From a virus: 51,938 nt of DNA. Positions 8,550 through 17,319 of this stretch are shown here, in pieces. Position numbers and translations under genes: made by a program. The notes below the pieces were generated by a model, which was given only the letters and a program-made list of their open reading frames with translations, had not been told where the DNA came from and ran no database searches. The stretch is taken from the IMG/VR virus record IMGVR_UViG_3300028706_000260, positions 1-51,938 of that record, one strand, 5' to 3'. Within the stretch, counting starts at the first letter, position 1. Each line of letters begins with the position of its first letter.

Positions 8550-8554
8550 CTTTA

Positions 8555-8562
8555 TATAAATA
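8555..8562 (+). promoter_or_regulatory. Late promoter TATAAATA (neck/terminase operon)
   Basis: Exact late octamer 31 bp upstream of the gp13 ATG, at the boundary between the PrkA-SpoVR operon and the structural block. Confidence 0.8.
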
Positions 8563-8593
8563 TACATAAGAATAACAAATATGAGAGATATTT

Positions 8594-9340
8594 ATGGCTG
8601 CTCCAACAACTCGTGCTACACTTATTGATTATTGTCTAAGAAGACTGGGTGCTCCCGTAATCGAAATAAACGTTGATGACGATCAGGTTTCTGATCGCAT
8701 TGACGAGGCCCTTCAATACTACCAGGAATATCATTCAGATGCTATAGAACATACTTACATAAAGTATCAGTTAACTGCAGCCGATATTACTAATGAGTAT
8801 GTCACTGTGGGCAATGATATCACAGCTGTAGTTAAAATACTACCAATCGGTATGAACTCATCAGCATGGCATTCAGATAACTGGCAGTATATGCTAGGTA
8901 CTATGAATAGCCTAATGAGGAATTCAACTGGTTCTATTGCACAGTATGAGATGTCTCAACAGAATCTCTCGCTGTTGAGACATCGTGTTGGGTCTGCTGA
9001 AGGCATTAGGTATAATAGACATACAAATAAGCTATCCATTGATGTTCAATGGGGTACTGAGTTAAAGGAAAATGACTACATAGTAATGGAATGTTATCGC
9101 ATTGTTGATGCATCTTCTTATTCAGATGTATATAACGATATGTTCCTAAAGCAATATTCAACAGCTCTTATCAAACAACAATGGGGTGCTAATCTCATCA
9201 AGTTTGAGGGTATGCAACTTCCTGGTGGGGTTACAATGAATGGTCGTCAGTTATATGACGATGCTACAGAAGAGATTAGATTAATTCGAGAGATGATGCA
9301 AGTGAATTATGAAGAACCTGTTGATTTTATGGTAGGATAG
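8594..9340 (+). CDS. gp13: Neck protein gp13-like
   Basis: 248 aa, first of an ordered run 13-14-15-16-17. The sequence 'TRATLIDYCLRRLGAPVIEINVDDDQVSDRIDEALQYYQEYH' is the characteristic gp13 N-terminus in T4-like phages of marine type. 'MFLKQYSTALIKQQWGANLIKFEGMQLPGGV' is also typical. In T4, gp13 and gp14 complete the head-tail connector after packaging. Length is somewhat below T4 gp13 (about 309 aa), as in environmental relatives. 4 bp before gp14. Confidence 0.88.
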   Translation: MAAPTTRATLIDYCLRRLGAPVIEINVDDDQVSDRIDEALQYYQEYHSDAIEHTYIKYQLTAADITNEYVTVGNDITAVVKILPIGMNSSAWHSDNWQYMLGTMNSLMRNSTGSIAQYEMSQQNLSLLRHRVGSAEGIRYNRHTNKLSIDVQWGTELKENDYIVMECYRIVDASSYSDVYNDMFLKQYSTALIKQQWGANLIKFEGMQLPGGVTMNGRQLYDDATEEIRLIREMMQVNYEEPVDFMVG

Positions 9341-9344
9341 TTAT

Positions 9345-10220
9345 ATGGCTACTAACGTTTTTTTCAGTCCTAAAGTTAGATCGGAGCAGATGTTATATGA
9401 AGATCTGCTAATTGAATCATTAAAGATGTATGGTCAGGATGTTACATACATTCCACGGACATTAGTTAATCGTGATGAGATTATGGGTGAAGCCATAGCC
9501 TCTACATTTGATGCTGCATATAATATAGAAATGTATATTGAAAATCCTGAAGGGTTTGATGGTGAAGGTGATCTATTTGCCAAATTCGGTGTTGAGATCA
9601 GAGACCAAGCCACATTAGTAGTATCACGTTATCGCTGGGAGCAATTGATAGGCATTCAGAATAACATGATTAATAATAGCAGGCCTTCTGAGGGTGATCT
9701 TATATACCTTCCACTATCAAATAGTTTGTTTGAGATTGCACATGTTGAGCATGAACAACCATTCTACCAATTAAGCCAATGGCCTACATATAAGTTAAGA
9801 ATTGAGAAGTTTGAATATTCAAATGAAACTATGGATACTGGTATTAGTGCAGTAGATGTGATTGATGATACATATTCGTATGGTTTGAAGTTGGTTATCG
9901 ATAATTCAAATGGAATAGACTTCAAAGTCGGTGAGACTGTCACTCAGACATTATCAGACGGCACTATCATTACTAGTGAATGCATATACTTCAATAGTCT
10001 TAATGCCGAAATGACACTATCACACATTAGAGCTTCTGATAATAAGCAACATAGTATAGCGACTGGTATTAATATTACCGGTGGTACAACTGGTGCTATT
10101 TGGAATGTGGTATCAACAGTAGATTCATTTGGTGACTCATTTAATAAGAATGCAGAGTTTGATACAGAAAGAAATGATATCTTAGACTTTGCAGAATCAA
10201 ATCCATTCGGTGAACTATAA
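9345..10220 (+). CDS. gp14: Neck protein gp14-like
   Basis: 291 aa. The opening 'MATNVFFSPKVRSEQMLYEDLLIESLKMYGQDVTYIPR' is highly characteristic of gp14 of T4-like phages. The 'ENPEGFDGEGDLFAKFGVEIRDQATL' block follows. With gp13 it forms the neck that seals the filled head and receives the tail. The stop overlaps the gp15 ATG by one base, so the two are coupled. Confidence 0.9.
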   Translation: MATNVFFSPKVRSEQMLYEDLLIESLKMYGQDVTYIPRTLVNRDEIMGEAIASTFDAAYNIEMYIENPEGFDGEGDLFAKFGVEIRDQATLVVSRYRWEQLIGIQNNMINNSRPSEGDLIYLPLSNSLFEIAHVEHEQPFYQLSQWPTYKLRIEKFEYSNETMDTGISAVDVIDDTYSYGLKLVIDNSNGIDFKVGETVTQTLSDGTIITSECIYFNSLNAEMTLSHIRASDNKQHSIATGINITGGTTGAIWNVVSTVDSFGDSFNKNAEFDTERNDILDFAESNPFGEL

Positions 10221-10987
10221 TGTTAAATAATAATCATTTCTACCACCAAACCATACGAAGACTGGTATCGGTATTCGGCACGATGTTTAATGATATTCAT
10301 GTTATCCGTAAGGACTCGGCAGGTAATGTCAAAGATCAGATGAAGGTGCCTCTGGCGTATGGCCCTAAGCAGAAATTCCTAGCGAGGCTTGATGAGTCTC
10401 CTGATCTCAGAAACACACCTTTGGCCATTAAGTTGCCGAGAATGAGTTTTGAAATAGCGTCAATGTCATATGATAGTACTAGGCAGTTACCTAAAACTAC
10501 TGCCTTTGATATATCAGGTTCTGACGCCAACAAAAGGAAGAAGGTATACACTGCAGTGCCTTATACAATAGGCGTTCAATTAAGCGTCATGTCTAAGACA
10601 CAGGATGATGGTCTGCAGATAATTGAACAGATTATACCATACTTCCAACCAAGTTACACTGTATCTGTTAAGAATATTCCTGGTCTAACCGATATTAAAT
10701 CTGATGTACCTATCACGCTAACATCAGTTGGGTTATCTGATGAATATGAAGGCGATTTTGTATCTAGAAGAGCTATCATATATACTTTAGATTTTGATAT
10801 TAAAGTCAATTTCTTCGGGCCTGTGGATGTAGAACATGCCACAATACGTACTACTAAAACTAGTATAAGTGAGACCGGTAAATCATCACCAGCAGTTACG
10901 ATAACCACAACAACTAATCCGGCGGATGCTGGGATAGGCGATAATTATGGATATACAGAAACCATTGATTTCTTCGACGAAGACTGA
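10220..10987 (+). CDS. gp15: Tail sheath terminator / tail completion protein gp15-like
   Basis: 255 aa, similar in length to T4 gp15 (272). Family features: 'NNHFYHQTIRRLVSVFGTMFNDIHVIRKD' at the N-terminus, 'VPLAYGPKQKFLARL' and 'LPRMSFEIASMSYDSTRQLPK'. gp15 forms the hexamer capping the top of sheath and tube and joining tail to neck. Its 3' end overlaps the gp16 start by 41 bp. Confidence 0.9.
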   Translation: MLNNNHFYHQTIRRLVSVFGTMFNDIHVIRKDSAGNVKDQMKVPLAYGPKQKFLARLDESPDLRNTPLAIKLPRMSFEIASMSYDSTRQLPKTTAFDISGSDANKRKKVYTAVPYTIGVQLSVMSKTQDDGLQIIEQIIPYFQPSYTVSVKNIPGLTDIKSDVPITLTSVGLSDEYEGDFVSRRAIIYTLDFDIKVNFFGPVDVEHATIRTTKTSISETGKSSPAVTITTTTNPADAGIGDNYGYTETIDFFDED

Positions 10988-11336
10988 TAAGGCCACCAAA
11001 GATATAAATGCAGATTATGAATATTCTAGATCTAATTATTATGATCTAATTGATTCAGGAAAAGAGGCCATAGAAGAGATGCTCGAGTTAGCTAAAGAAA
11101 CTCAGCATCCTCGTGCTTTTGAAGTGCTCGGTAAAATGATCAAAGATATATCTGATGTTAATGATAGGCTTATTAAACTGCAAAAAACCAAGAAAGAAAT
11201 CACGGCTACAGATACCAATACATCAAAGGATGGTGTGACCAATAACAATCTATTCATAGGTTCAACAACTGATCTGCAGAGATTGCTTGCAGATGCTTCT
11301 AATGAAAAAGAGGTAGTTAATGAACCAGAGAGCTGA
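10947..11336 (+). CDS. gp16: Terminase small subunit gp16-like
   Basis: 129 aa. Position between genes 15 and 17 and the block 'DINADYEYSRSNYYDLIDSGKEAIEEMLELAKE' with 'HPRAFEVLGKMIKDISDVNDRLI' match gp16 of T4-like phages: two helices of the oligomerising central domain. It recognises DNA and regulates the large subunit during packaging. It overlaps gp15 by 41 bp and gp17 by 17 bp; a start inside gp15 is normal in this compact cluster, although a later start cannot be excluded. Confidence 0.85.
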   Translation: MDIQKPLISSTKTDKATKDINADYEYSRSNYYDLIDSGKEAIEEMLELAKETQHPRAFEVLGKMIKDISDVNDRLIKLQKTKKEITATDTNTSKDGVTNNNLFIGSTTDLQRLLADASNEKEVVNEPES

Positions 11337-12900
11337 CACATACTTAGGTAATCCATTAATTAAAAGAGATGGTATTCAGCAACAATGGACAGAGAGTGAT
11401 ATAAAGGAATATGCCAAATGCATGCAAAGTCCTATATATTTTGCTAAAACCTACCTTAAAGTAATTAACCTTGATAATGGTCTGGTCCCCTTCCAGCTAT
11501 ACGACTACCAAGAAAATATGTTTACCCACTTCAATAGCAATAGGTTCTCTATTGTGCTTGCATGTAGACAATCAGGTAAGTCGATATCATCAGTTGCTTA
11601 TATATTATGGTATGCTGTATTTCACCCAGAGCAGACTATAGCCATCCTTGCGAACAAAGGCGCTACTGCAAGGGAAATGCTATCGCGTATCACATTGATG
11701 TTAGAGAATTTACCATTCTTCCTACAGCCAGGTTGTAAGGCATTAAATAAAGGATCTGTTGAGTTTTCAAACAATTCCCGTATAATAGCCTCTGCCACAT
11801 CAGGTTCTTCTATTCGTGGTATGTCTATTAATCTTCTATTCTTAGATGAGTTTGCATTCGTTGAAAATGATGCAGAGTTCTATACATCGACATATCCAGT
11901 AATATCATCAGGTAAGAATACTAAGGTTATCATAACATCCACACGCAATGGTATAGCTAATGTATTCCATAAACTGTGGGAAGGTGCAGTGCAAGGTACT
12001 AATAATTTCACACCCTTCAGGGTTGACTGGTGGGATGTGCCTGGAAGAGACGAGGCATGGAAAGCAGAGACTATAGCAAACACTTCACAAATACAATTCG
12101 ATCAAGAGTTTGGAAACAAGGTAATAACTTCCGGATCTACACTCATAGATGCAGATAAGCTACTTGCACTACAGTCCATTAACCCCATATACACACAAAA
12201 TAATGTATCTGTGTATGCTAAACCTAAGGAAAATCATAGATATTTAATGTTTGTCGATGTTGCTAAGGGTAGGGGCCAAGATTATTCTACATTTAATATC
12301 ATTGATATAACACAAGAACCATTCACCCAAGTTGCGGTTTATCGTGATAATATGATATCACCTCTATTATTCCCAGACATTATATTCAAGTATGCAAAGA
12401 CTTTTAATGAAGCATATACTATTATAGAGAACAATGATGCTGGAGCTGTGGTGTGTAATGGACTATATTATGATTTAGAGTATGAGAACGTGCATGTAGA
12501 ATCTGCAATCAAGTTAGGTGGCGTTGGTGTGACGATGACAAAGAAGGTCAAGCGCATAGGTTGCTCGAATATAAAAGATCTTATAGAACAAGGCAAATTG
12601 CATATTAATGATGCTGAAACTATTATAGAACTATCCGCATTCTCGGCGAGAGGTCAGTCATATGAAGCTCTGCCAGGAATGCATGATGATTTAGTTATGA
12701 ATTTAGTACTGTTTGGGTGGTATACATCAACTCCATTCTTTCTCGAGATGACTGATATTGATATTAAAAATATGTTATATAGGGAAAGAGTTGCTGAGCT
12801 TGAAAGTGATATGATACCTTTTGGTATCGTATCGGTTGATGAGGATATGGATGTGATAGATACAGAATTTACCGGTGATTTGTGGACCATATCATCATAA
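11320..12900 (+). CDS. gp17: Terminase large subunit gp17-like (packaging ATPase/nuclease)
   Basis: 526 aa (T4 gp17: 610). ATPase: Walker A-type 'ACRQSGKSIS' at residues 81-90, Walker B 'LLFLDEFAF' at 172-180, and coupling 'TSTRNG' near 206-211. RNase H-fold nuclease: 'MFVDVAKGRGQDYSTF' with Asp313, 'ENNDAGAVV', and the C-terminal 'HDDLVMNLVLF'. It translocates DNA into the prohead and cuts the concatemer. Shine-Dalgarno AGAGGT lies 8 nt before the ATG. All catalytic motifs look intact. Confidence 0.96.
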   Translation: MNQRADTYLGNPLIKRDGIQQQWTESDIKEYAKCMQSPIYFAKTYLKVINLDNGLVPFQLYDYQENMFTHFNSNRFSIVLACRQSGKSISSVAYILWYAVFHPEQTIAILANKGATAREMLSRITLMLENLPFFLQPGCKALNKGSVEFSNNSRIIASATSGSSIRGMSINLLFLDEFAFVENDAEFYTSTYPVISSGKNTKVIITSTRNGIANVFHKLWEGAVQGTNNFTPFRVDWWDVPGRDEAWKAETIANTSQIQFDQEFGNKVITSGSTLIDADKLLALQSINPIYTQNNVSVYAKPKENHRYLMFVDVAKGRGQDYSTFNIIDITQEPFTQVAVYRDNMISPLLFPDIIFKYAKTFNEAYTIIENNDAGAVVCNGLYYDLEYENVHVESAIKLGGVGVTMTKKVKRIGCSNIKDLIEQGKLHINDAETIIELSAFSARGQSYEALPGMHDDLVMNLVLFGWYTSTPFFLEMTDIDIKNMLYRERVAELESDMIPFGIVSVDEDMDVIDTEFTGDLWTISS

Positions 12901-12907
12901 AATCGGC

Positions 12908-12920
12908 TATAATATAAATA
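12908..12920 (+). promoter_or_regulatory. Overlapping TATAAT / TATAAATA promoter (gp18)
   Basis: The 13-mer TATAATATAAATA contains a perfect sigma70 -10 (12908-12913) sharing one T with a perfect late octamer (12913-12920), just after gene 17. No good -35 was seen at 17 bp, so the late box is the better supported part. Confidence 0.6.
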
Positions 12921-12954
12921 ATATCGAATTGAGAATAATCCTTATCATGTATCA

Positions 12955-12962
12955 TATAAATA
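12955..12962 (+). promoter_or_regulatory. Late promoter TATAAATA (gp18, proximal)
   Basis: Second exact late octamer, 19 bp upstream of the tail sheath ATG. Two late boxes 42 bp apart fit a highly expressed structural gene. Confidence 0.78.
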
Positions 12963-12981
12963 ACTTTTTGAGGAAAAAGGT

Positions 12982-14640
12982 ATGGCATTTCTAGTTTCGC
13001 CTGGAGTACAGGCACGAGAAATCGATTCTCCAAATTCTGTTGCTGGCGTATCAACGTCAACTGGCGCATTTGCCGGTCCATTTACATGGGGTCCAGTTGA
13101 AGAGATCGTAAATATTGGTTCAGAAGCTGAACTATTATCAACATTTGGTTCTCCGGATATTACTACTAACAAATCATTTTTGGTTGCAGCTAACTATCTA
13201 ATGTATTCAAATGCATTACGCGTAGTGCGAGCTGCAGCTGGGCATTTAAATGCCGATGACGCTGGCGCCTCTGTCGCTAACGATGTCATCAAAAACAAAG
13301 ACAATTATGAAACTATTGTTTCATTCCCTACAGGTTCTACATGGGCCGCTAAATATCCGGGTACGACTGGTAATGCACTTAAAGTGGAAGTGTGTAGTGC
13401 TGGTGGTGGATATACGGGATGGGCGCATGAGAAGCTATTCTCTGCTGCTCCAGGAACATCTAGTTTCGCAGCAGGTGTTGCAATAACTGACGATGAGCTC
13501 CATGTTGTTGTTTCAGATGCAACCGGTGCGATATCAGGCGTTGCTGGTACTGTACTTGAAATCTTCGCAAACGTATCCCAGTTAGCTGATGCTAAGAAGA
13601 CCAACGGCGAGAATAACTATTATAAAGATGTTCTTAATGCACAATCTGCATGGGTATGGTGGACAGGTCATAGTTCAGGTGACTTAACAGAAGCTGGTGC
13701 ATTATCTACTGCTGTTACTGGTGCAATGGATGCCCATTCTGCAGTAATCTCTACTTCATTGACTGGTGGTACAGACGATCATTCAGTAACTGATGGTGAA
13801 TTAGAAACAGCATACAATGTATTCTCTAATAAAGAATTAGTCGATATTGATTTAATTATCGGTGGTTCTGTTTCAACTACATTAGCTAACACGCTAGTTA
13901 CACTTGCTGAGTTACGTAAAGACGCTGTTGTATGTTTATCACCGGTTTCAACTGCAATAAATTCTACTGATGTGTTGGCATGGGGTAATGCAATCACTAA
14001 GTCTACGTATGCGGTATTAGATTCTACTCTTATTAAAGTGTATGATAAATACAATGATGTATATGTTAATATTGGTGCTGCTGGTGCAGTTGCTGGTTGT
14101 ATGGCTGCTACAGACGATGTTGCTGATCCATGGTTCTCACCTGCTGGTGTGTCGCGTGGTCAAATCCGTGGTGTAACTAAGCTAGTATGGAATCCCACTC
14201 AGCTAGAGAGAGATGATCTTTATAAAGCTAGTATCAACCCGATCGTCGCAATTCCTGGTCAAGGAACTATGCTTTTCGGTGATAAGACTAACTCGGGTAA
14301 GCCATCAGCATTTGATCGAATTAACGTTCGTAGATTGTTTATCACATTGGAGAAGGCTATTAGCACAGCTGCTCGTTCAATGTTGTTTGAATTCAATGAT
14401 GAATTTACTAGAGCTCAGTTTAAGAATATGGTTGAACCTTTCTTGAGAGATGTTAAAGGACGACGTGGTGTTACAGACTTTAGGGTCGTATGTGATGCTA
14501 CTAACAATGATGGTGGAATCGTAGATTCTAACCAATTCGTTGCTGGTATATATGTTAAGCCTTCACGTTCTATTAACTTTATCACATTGAACTTTGTAGT
14601 TACACGTACTGGTGTAGAGTTCACTGAGATCGCTGGTTAA
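12982..14640 (+). CDS. gp18: Tail sheath protein gp18-like
   Basis: 552 aa (T4: 659). Opening 'FLVSPGVQAREIDSPNSVAGVSTSTGAFAG' is the sheath N-terminus. 'GPFTWGPVEE' follows, then the protruding variable domain, and a well conserved C-terminal core ('NVRRLFITLEKAISTAARSMLFEFND', 'VEPFLRDVKGRRGVTDFRVVCD', 'GIYVKPSRSINFITLNFVVTRTG'). It forms the contractile sheath. Preceded by two late promoters. Shorter than T4 because of a smaller variable region. Confidence 0.95.
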   Translation: MAFLVSPGVQAREIDSPNSVAGVSTSTGAFAGPFTWGPVEEIVNIGSEAELLSTFGSPDITTNKSFLVAANYLMYSNALRVVRAAAGHLNADDAGASVANDVIKNKDNYETIVSFPTGSTWAAKYPGTTGNALKVEVCSAGGGYTGWAHEKLFSAAPGTSSFAAGVAITDDELHVVVSDATGAISGVAGTVLEIFANVSQLADAKKTNGENNYYKDVLNAQSAWVWWTGHSSGDLTEAGALSTAVTGAMDAHSAVISTSLTGGTDDHSVTDGELETAYNVFSNKELVDIDLIIGGSVSTTLANTLVTLAELRKDAVVCLSPVSTAINSTDVLAWGNAITKSTYAVLDSTLIKVYDKYNDVYVNIGAAGAVAGCMAATDDVADPWFSPAGVSRGQIRGVTKLVWNPTQLERDDLYKASINPIVAIPGQGTMLFGDKTNSGKPSAFDRINVRRLFITLEKAISTAARSMLFEFNDEFTRAQFKNMVEPFLRDVKGRRGVTDFRVVCDATNNDGGIVDSNQFVAGIYVKPSRSINFITLNFVVTRTGVEFTEIAG

Positions 14641-14654
14641 TAAGGAGAATAGAT

Positions 14655-15185
14655 ATGAGTATTTTAGGCGTAGATGACTTTAAGTCAAAACTAACAGGTG
14701 GTGGCGCAAGAGCTAACCTGTTCAAAGCAACATTAAACTTCCCTAATGGCATTAGTGTAGATAACGAAAAAGCATCTTTTATGTGTAAAGCGGCTTCGTT
14801 ACCATCTTCGGTGATTGCACCGATCATGGTACCATTTCGTGGTCGGCAGTTACAGATTGCTGGTGATAGAACGTTCGAACCTTGGACTGTTACTATTATC
14901 AATGATACTGATATGTCGGTAAGGAATGCTTTTGAAAAATGGATGAACGATATCAACAACCATACTACTGGAGGTGGTGCTACTGACCCATCAACATATA
15001 TGGCTGATATGGGTATTGATCAGCTTGATAAGGCTGGTAATTCATTGAAGCATTATGATATCGTGGGTGTTTGGCCAACTAACGTTTCTGCAATTGAGCT
15101 GTCATATGACACCACAGACACAATTGAAGAGTTTACAGTTGAGCTTCAGGTGACTTATTGGGAGTCATCAGGAATCACTTCATAG
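14655..15185 (+). CDS. gp19: Tail tube protein gp19-like
   Basis: 176 aa (T4: 163). 'GGARANLFKATLNFPNG', 'FMCKAASLPSSVIAPIMVPFRGRQLQIAGDRTFEPWTVTIIND' and 'RNAFEKWMNDINNH' are canonical gp19 motifs. It polymerises into the inner tube through which DNA passes. Shine-Dalgarno AAGGAG precedes the ATG. A hairpin and a late promoter follow the gene. Confidence 0.95.
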   Translation: MSILGVDDFKSKLTGGGARANLFKATLNFPNGISVDNEKASFMCKAASLPSSVIAPIMVPFRGRQLQIAGDRTFEPWTVTIINDTDMSVRNAFEKWMNDINNHTTGGGATDPSTYMADMGIDQLDKAGNSLKHYDIVGVWPTNVSAIELSYDTTDTIEEFTVELQVTYWESSGITS

Positions 15186-15191
15186 TATCAT

Positions 15192-15199
15192 TATAAATA
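15192..15199 (+). promoter_or_regulatory. Late promoter TATAAATA (portal)
   Basis: Exact late octamer 7 bp after the gp19 stop and 64 bp before the portal ATG. A strong hairpin lies in the resulting leader. Confidence 0.75.
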
Positions 15200-15209
15200 A
15201 TGTATTATA

Positions 15210-15228
15210 GGGGAGGGCAATCCTCCCC
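15210..15228 (+). terminator. GC-rich hairpin in gp19-gp20 gap
   Basis: GGGGAGG (15210-15216) pairs perfectly with CCTCCCC (15222-15228) across a GCAAT loop. There is no following T-run, so it may be an mRNA-stabilising or attenuating hairpin rather than a strong intrinsic terminator. Confidence 0.55.
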
Positions 15229-15263
15229 ATTAACTGATATTGTCGTAGAAATAGGTATAAGTA

Positions 15264-16850
15264 ATGGCTGAAATATTTGGATTCACAATTAATCGCAATA
15301 AGTCGGAAGTCGAGGATGCCAAGAAGAAATCATTCGTGGCTCCTGAGGATGACGAGGGTGCTCATTATATTGCATCGGCTGGCAATCACTATGGCCAGTA
15401 TATTGATATTGATGGTGATAAAGCCAAAGACACTAAAGACCTTATTTTAAAATATAGATCAGCTGCTCAGATTACTGAGTGTGATGCTGCTATAGAAGAT
15501 ATCATTAATGAATCGTTAGTTTCAGATTCATTGAAAGGGCCTGTATCATTGTCATTAGACGAGCTTGAGGTATCTAAGACGATCTCTAATAAGATAAGAG
15601 ATGAATTTGATACTATTATTAAGCTGACTAAGATTAACACTAAAGGTCATGATTTGTTCCGTAAATGGTATGTTGATGGTAGATTATATCATCATATTAT
15701 AGTTGACGAGAAACAATCTGCTAAGGGTATTCTGGAAGTTAGGTATATTGACCCTACCAGAATACGCAAGGTAAAGGAACTAATAAGAGAGAAAGATCCT
15801 AAGTCTCAGAAAGAGATTATAAGGGGTGTTAAAGAATATTATTTGTATCAGACTAATAATATGTTGAATAAGGAGGAGGCACTACAGATCTCCCCAGATG
15901 CAATATCTTACGTAACGTCTGGTATGATGGACCCTGAGAGAAAGCGTGTAATTTCTCATATCCACAAAGCATTAAAGCCAGCAAATCAGCTTAGGCTTCT
16001 AGAAGATTCCGTTGTGATTTACCGGGTATCACGAGCACCCGAACGTCGTATATTTTATATCGATGTTGGTAACTTACCCAAATCAAAGGCTGAATCTTAC
16101 CTTCAAGGTATTATGAACAAGTATCGTAATAAGATGGTATACGATGCATCTACCGGTGACATAAAGGATGCTAAGAATCATGTATCAGCACTTGAAGACT
16201 TTTGGTTACCTCGTAGAGAAGGTGGCCGCGGTACTGAGATTTCTTCATTGCCTGCTGGTCAGAACTTGGGTGAGATTGAAGATATTGTATATTTCCAAAG
16301 GAAATTATATAAATCTTTGAATGTACCTATAGGAAGATTAGAGCAAGAGAATCAATTCTCATTAGGTAGATCTACAGAGATTTCCAGAGATGAAGTTAAG
16401 TTTGCAAAATTCATTGGAAGATTACGACTAAAGTTCTCGGAGCTGTTCCTTGGATTATTAAGAACTCAGCTTCTATTGAAGAAAATTATATCATCAGAAG
16501 ATTGGGAAGAGATGAAGGATGGCATTAAAGTTGCCTTTGAAACTAATGCCCATTTCTCTGAACTTAAAGCTGCAGAAGTATTACGTGAAAGGGTTGATAC
16601 TCTTACTAATATGGAACAACATATAGGTATTTACTACTCTAGGGAATGGGTGCGTAAAAACGTACTGATGCAGACGGAAGAAGATATTGAGGAACTGGAT
16701 AAGCAGATCGAAGATGAGAAGGAGTCTGGTGATATAGATGTCTTGGATGCAGATGGTGATGGTGACTTCGATGTTGATGATATCGCATCTGGAGGTGAGG
16801 AACAGAAGCCTCTGGTTGTGGAGCCCGATGAAGAATCTGCTAAAGATTAA
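15264..16850 (+). CDS. gp20: Portal vertex protein gp20-like
   Basis: 528 aa (T4: 524). Recognised by 'YRSAAQITECDAAIEDIINESLV', 'GRLYHHIIVDE', 'GILEVRYIDPTRIRKVKE', 'SRAPERRIFYIDVGNLPKSKAESYLQGIMNKYRNKMVYDASTG' (conserved in all T4-like portals, shown only as an identifying stretch here in part), 'MLEDFWLPRREGGRGTEI'-like block and 'LGEIEDIVYFQRKLYKSLNVP'. It forms the dodecameric portal that starts prohead assembly and through which DNA is packaged. The acidic tail (DADGDGDFDVDD) is common in relatives. Confidence 0.96.
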   Translation: MAEIFGFTINRNKSEVEDAKKKSFVAPEDDEGAHYIASAGNHYGQYIDIDGDKAKDTKDLILKYRSAAQITECDAAIEDIINESLVSDSLKGPVSLSLDELEVSKTISNKIRDEFDTIIKLTKINTKGHDLFRKWYVDGRLYHHIIVDEKQSAKGILEVRYIDPTRIRKVKELIREKDPKSQKEIIRGVKEYYLYQTNNMLNKEEALQISPDAISYVTSGMMDPERKRVISHIHKALKPANQLRLLEDSVVIYRVSRAPERRIFYIDVGNLPKSKAESYLQGIMNKYRNKMVYDASTGDIKDAKNHVSALEDFWLPRREGGRGTEISSLPAGQNLGEIEDIVYFQRKLYKSLNVPIGRLEQENQFSLGRSTEISRDEVKFAKFIGRLRLKFSELFLGLLRTQLLLKKIISSEDWEEMKDGIKVAFETNAHFSELKAAEVLRERVDTLTNMEQHIGIYYSREWVRKNVLMQTEEDIEELDKQIEDEKESGDIDVLDADGDGDFDVDDIASGGEEQKPLVVEPDEESAKD

Positions 16851-16855
16851 AAATA

Positions 16856-16863
16856 TATAAATA
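16856..16863 (+). promoter_or_regulatory. Late promoter TATAAATA (prohead core genes)
   Basis: Exact late octamer 17 bp upstream of the gp67-like ATG. Drives the 67-68-21-22-23 group by position. Confidence 0.75.
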
Positions 16864-16880
16864 ATGAATAGGTAATAAAT

Positions 16881-17102
16881 ATGAATGATGTCAATGATAT
16901 GATCGGTTTAATCGGTCAGGATGATAAAGCAGGCTCTCAAAGTATGTTTGATGATATACTTAAAGCCAAAGTTTCGGCTGCGTTGGATGCAAAACGCATC
17001 GAAGTTGCCTCTAAATTATACGGTGGTGATTCTGCCGAAACCGAAGAAGAACTAGAGGATATCGAAATTGAAGACATTCAAGATGATGACACAGACTCTT
17101 AA
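16881..17102 (+). CDS. gp67: Prohead core protein gp67-like
   Basis: 73 aa, directly after the portal gene as in other T4-like genomes. 'MFDDILKAKVSAALDAKRIEVASKLYG' is the conserved helix of this prohead-core family, and the C-terminus is strongly acidic (EEELEDIEIEDIQDDDTD). In T4, gp67 is an internal core component cleaved by gp21 during maturation. The assignment relies on position plus this motif. The 3' end overlaps the next gene. Confidence 0.75.
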   Translation: MNDVNDMIGLIGQDDKAGSQSMFDDILKAKVSAALDAKRIEVASKLYGGDSAETEEELEDIEIEDIQDDDTDS

Positions 17103-17307
17103 TGAGCTTAAAAATTCATTTAAATTACCAAAGGGTGAGACTGCAGTAACGTCATTTGATATAGGTAAGAAGCCTAATACACATGATGTGCACATAACCC
17201 AGAAAGGCCCCAATTTTATAGTGTATGTAGGCAATGAGAAATTAGACACATACAACTCAGAAAAAGCAGCTGTTAAGGCTGCTAAAGATTTCGGCAAATT
17301 AATCTAG
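17083..17307 (+). CDS. gp68: Prohead core protein gp68-like
   Basis: About 74 aa from the ATG at 17083 (a second ATG at 17086; a TTG at 17068 is possible). It lies in the gp68 position between gp67 and the protease. The sequence ends in 'NSEKAAVKAAKDFGKLI', a pattern shared by the small protein at this position in marine T4-like phages. A beta-rich middle (HDVHITQKGPNFIVYVGNEKL) is visible. Overlaps gp67 by 20 bp. Assignment is mainly from synteny. Confidence 0.65.
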   Translation: MMTQTLNELKNSFKLPKGETAVTSFDIGKKPNTHDVHITQKGPNFIVYVGNEKLDTYNSEKAAVKAAKDFGKLI

Positions 17308-17319
17308 TAGGGAATACTA

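Noticed and set aside
11003-11010. TATAAATG inside gp16 as a late promoter
   Set aside because: One mismatch at the last base and inside a coding sequence with no downstream gene boundary nearby; not supported.
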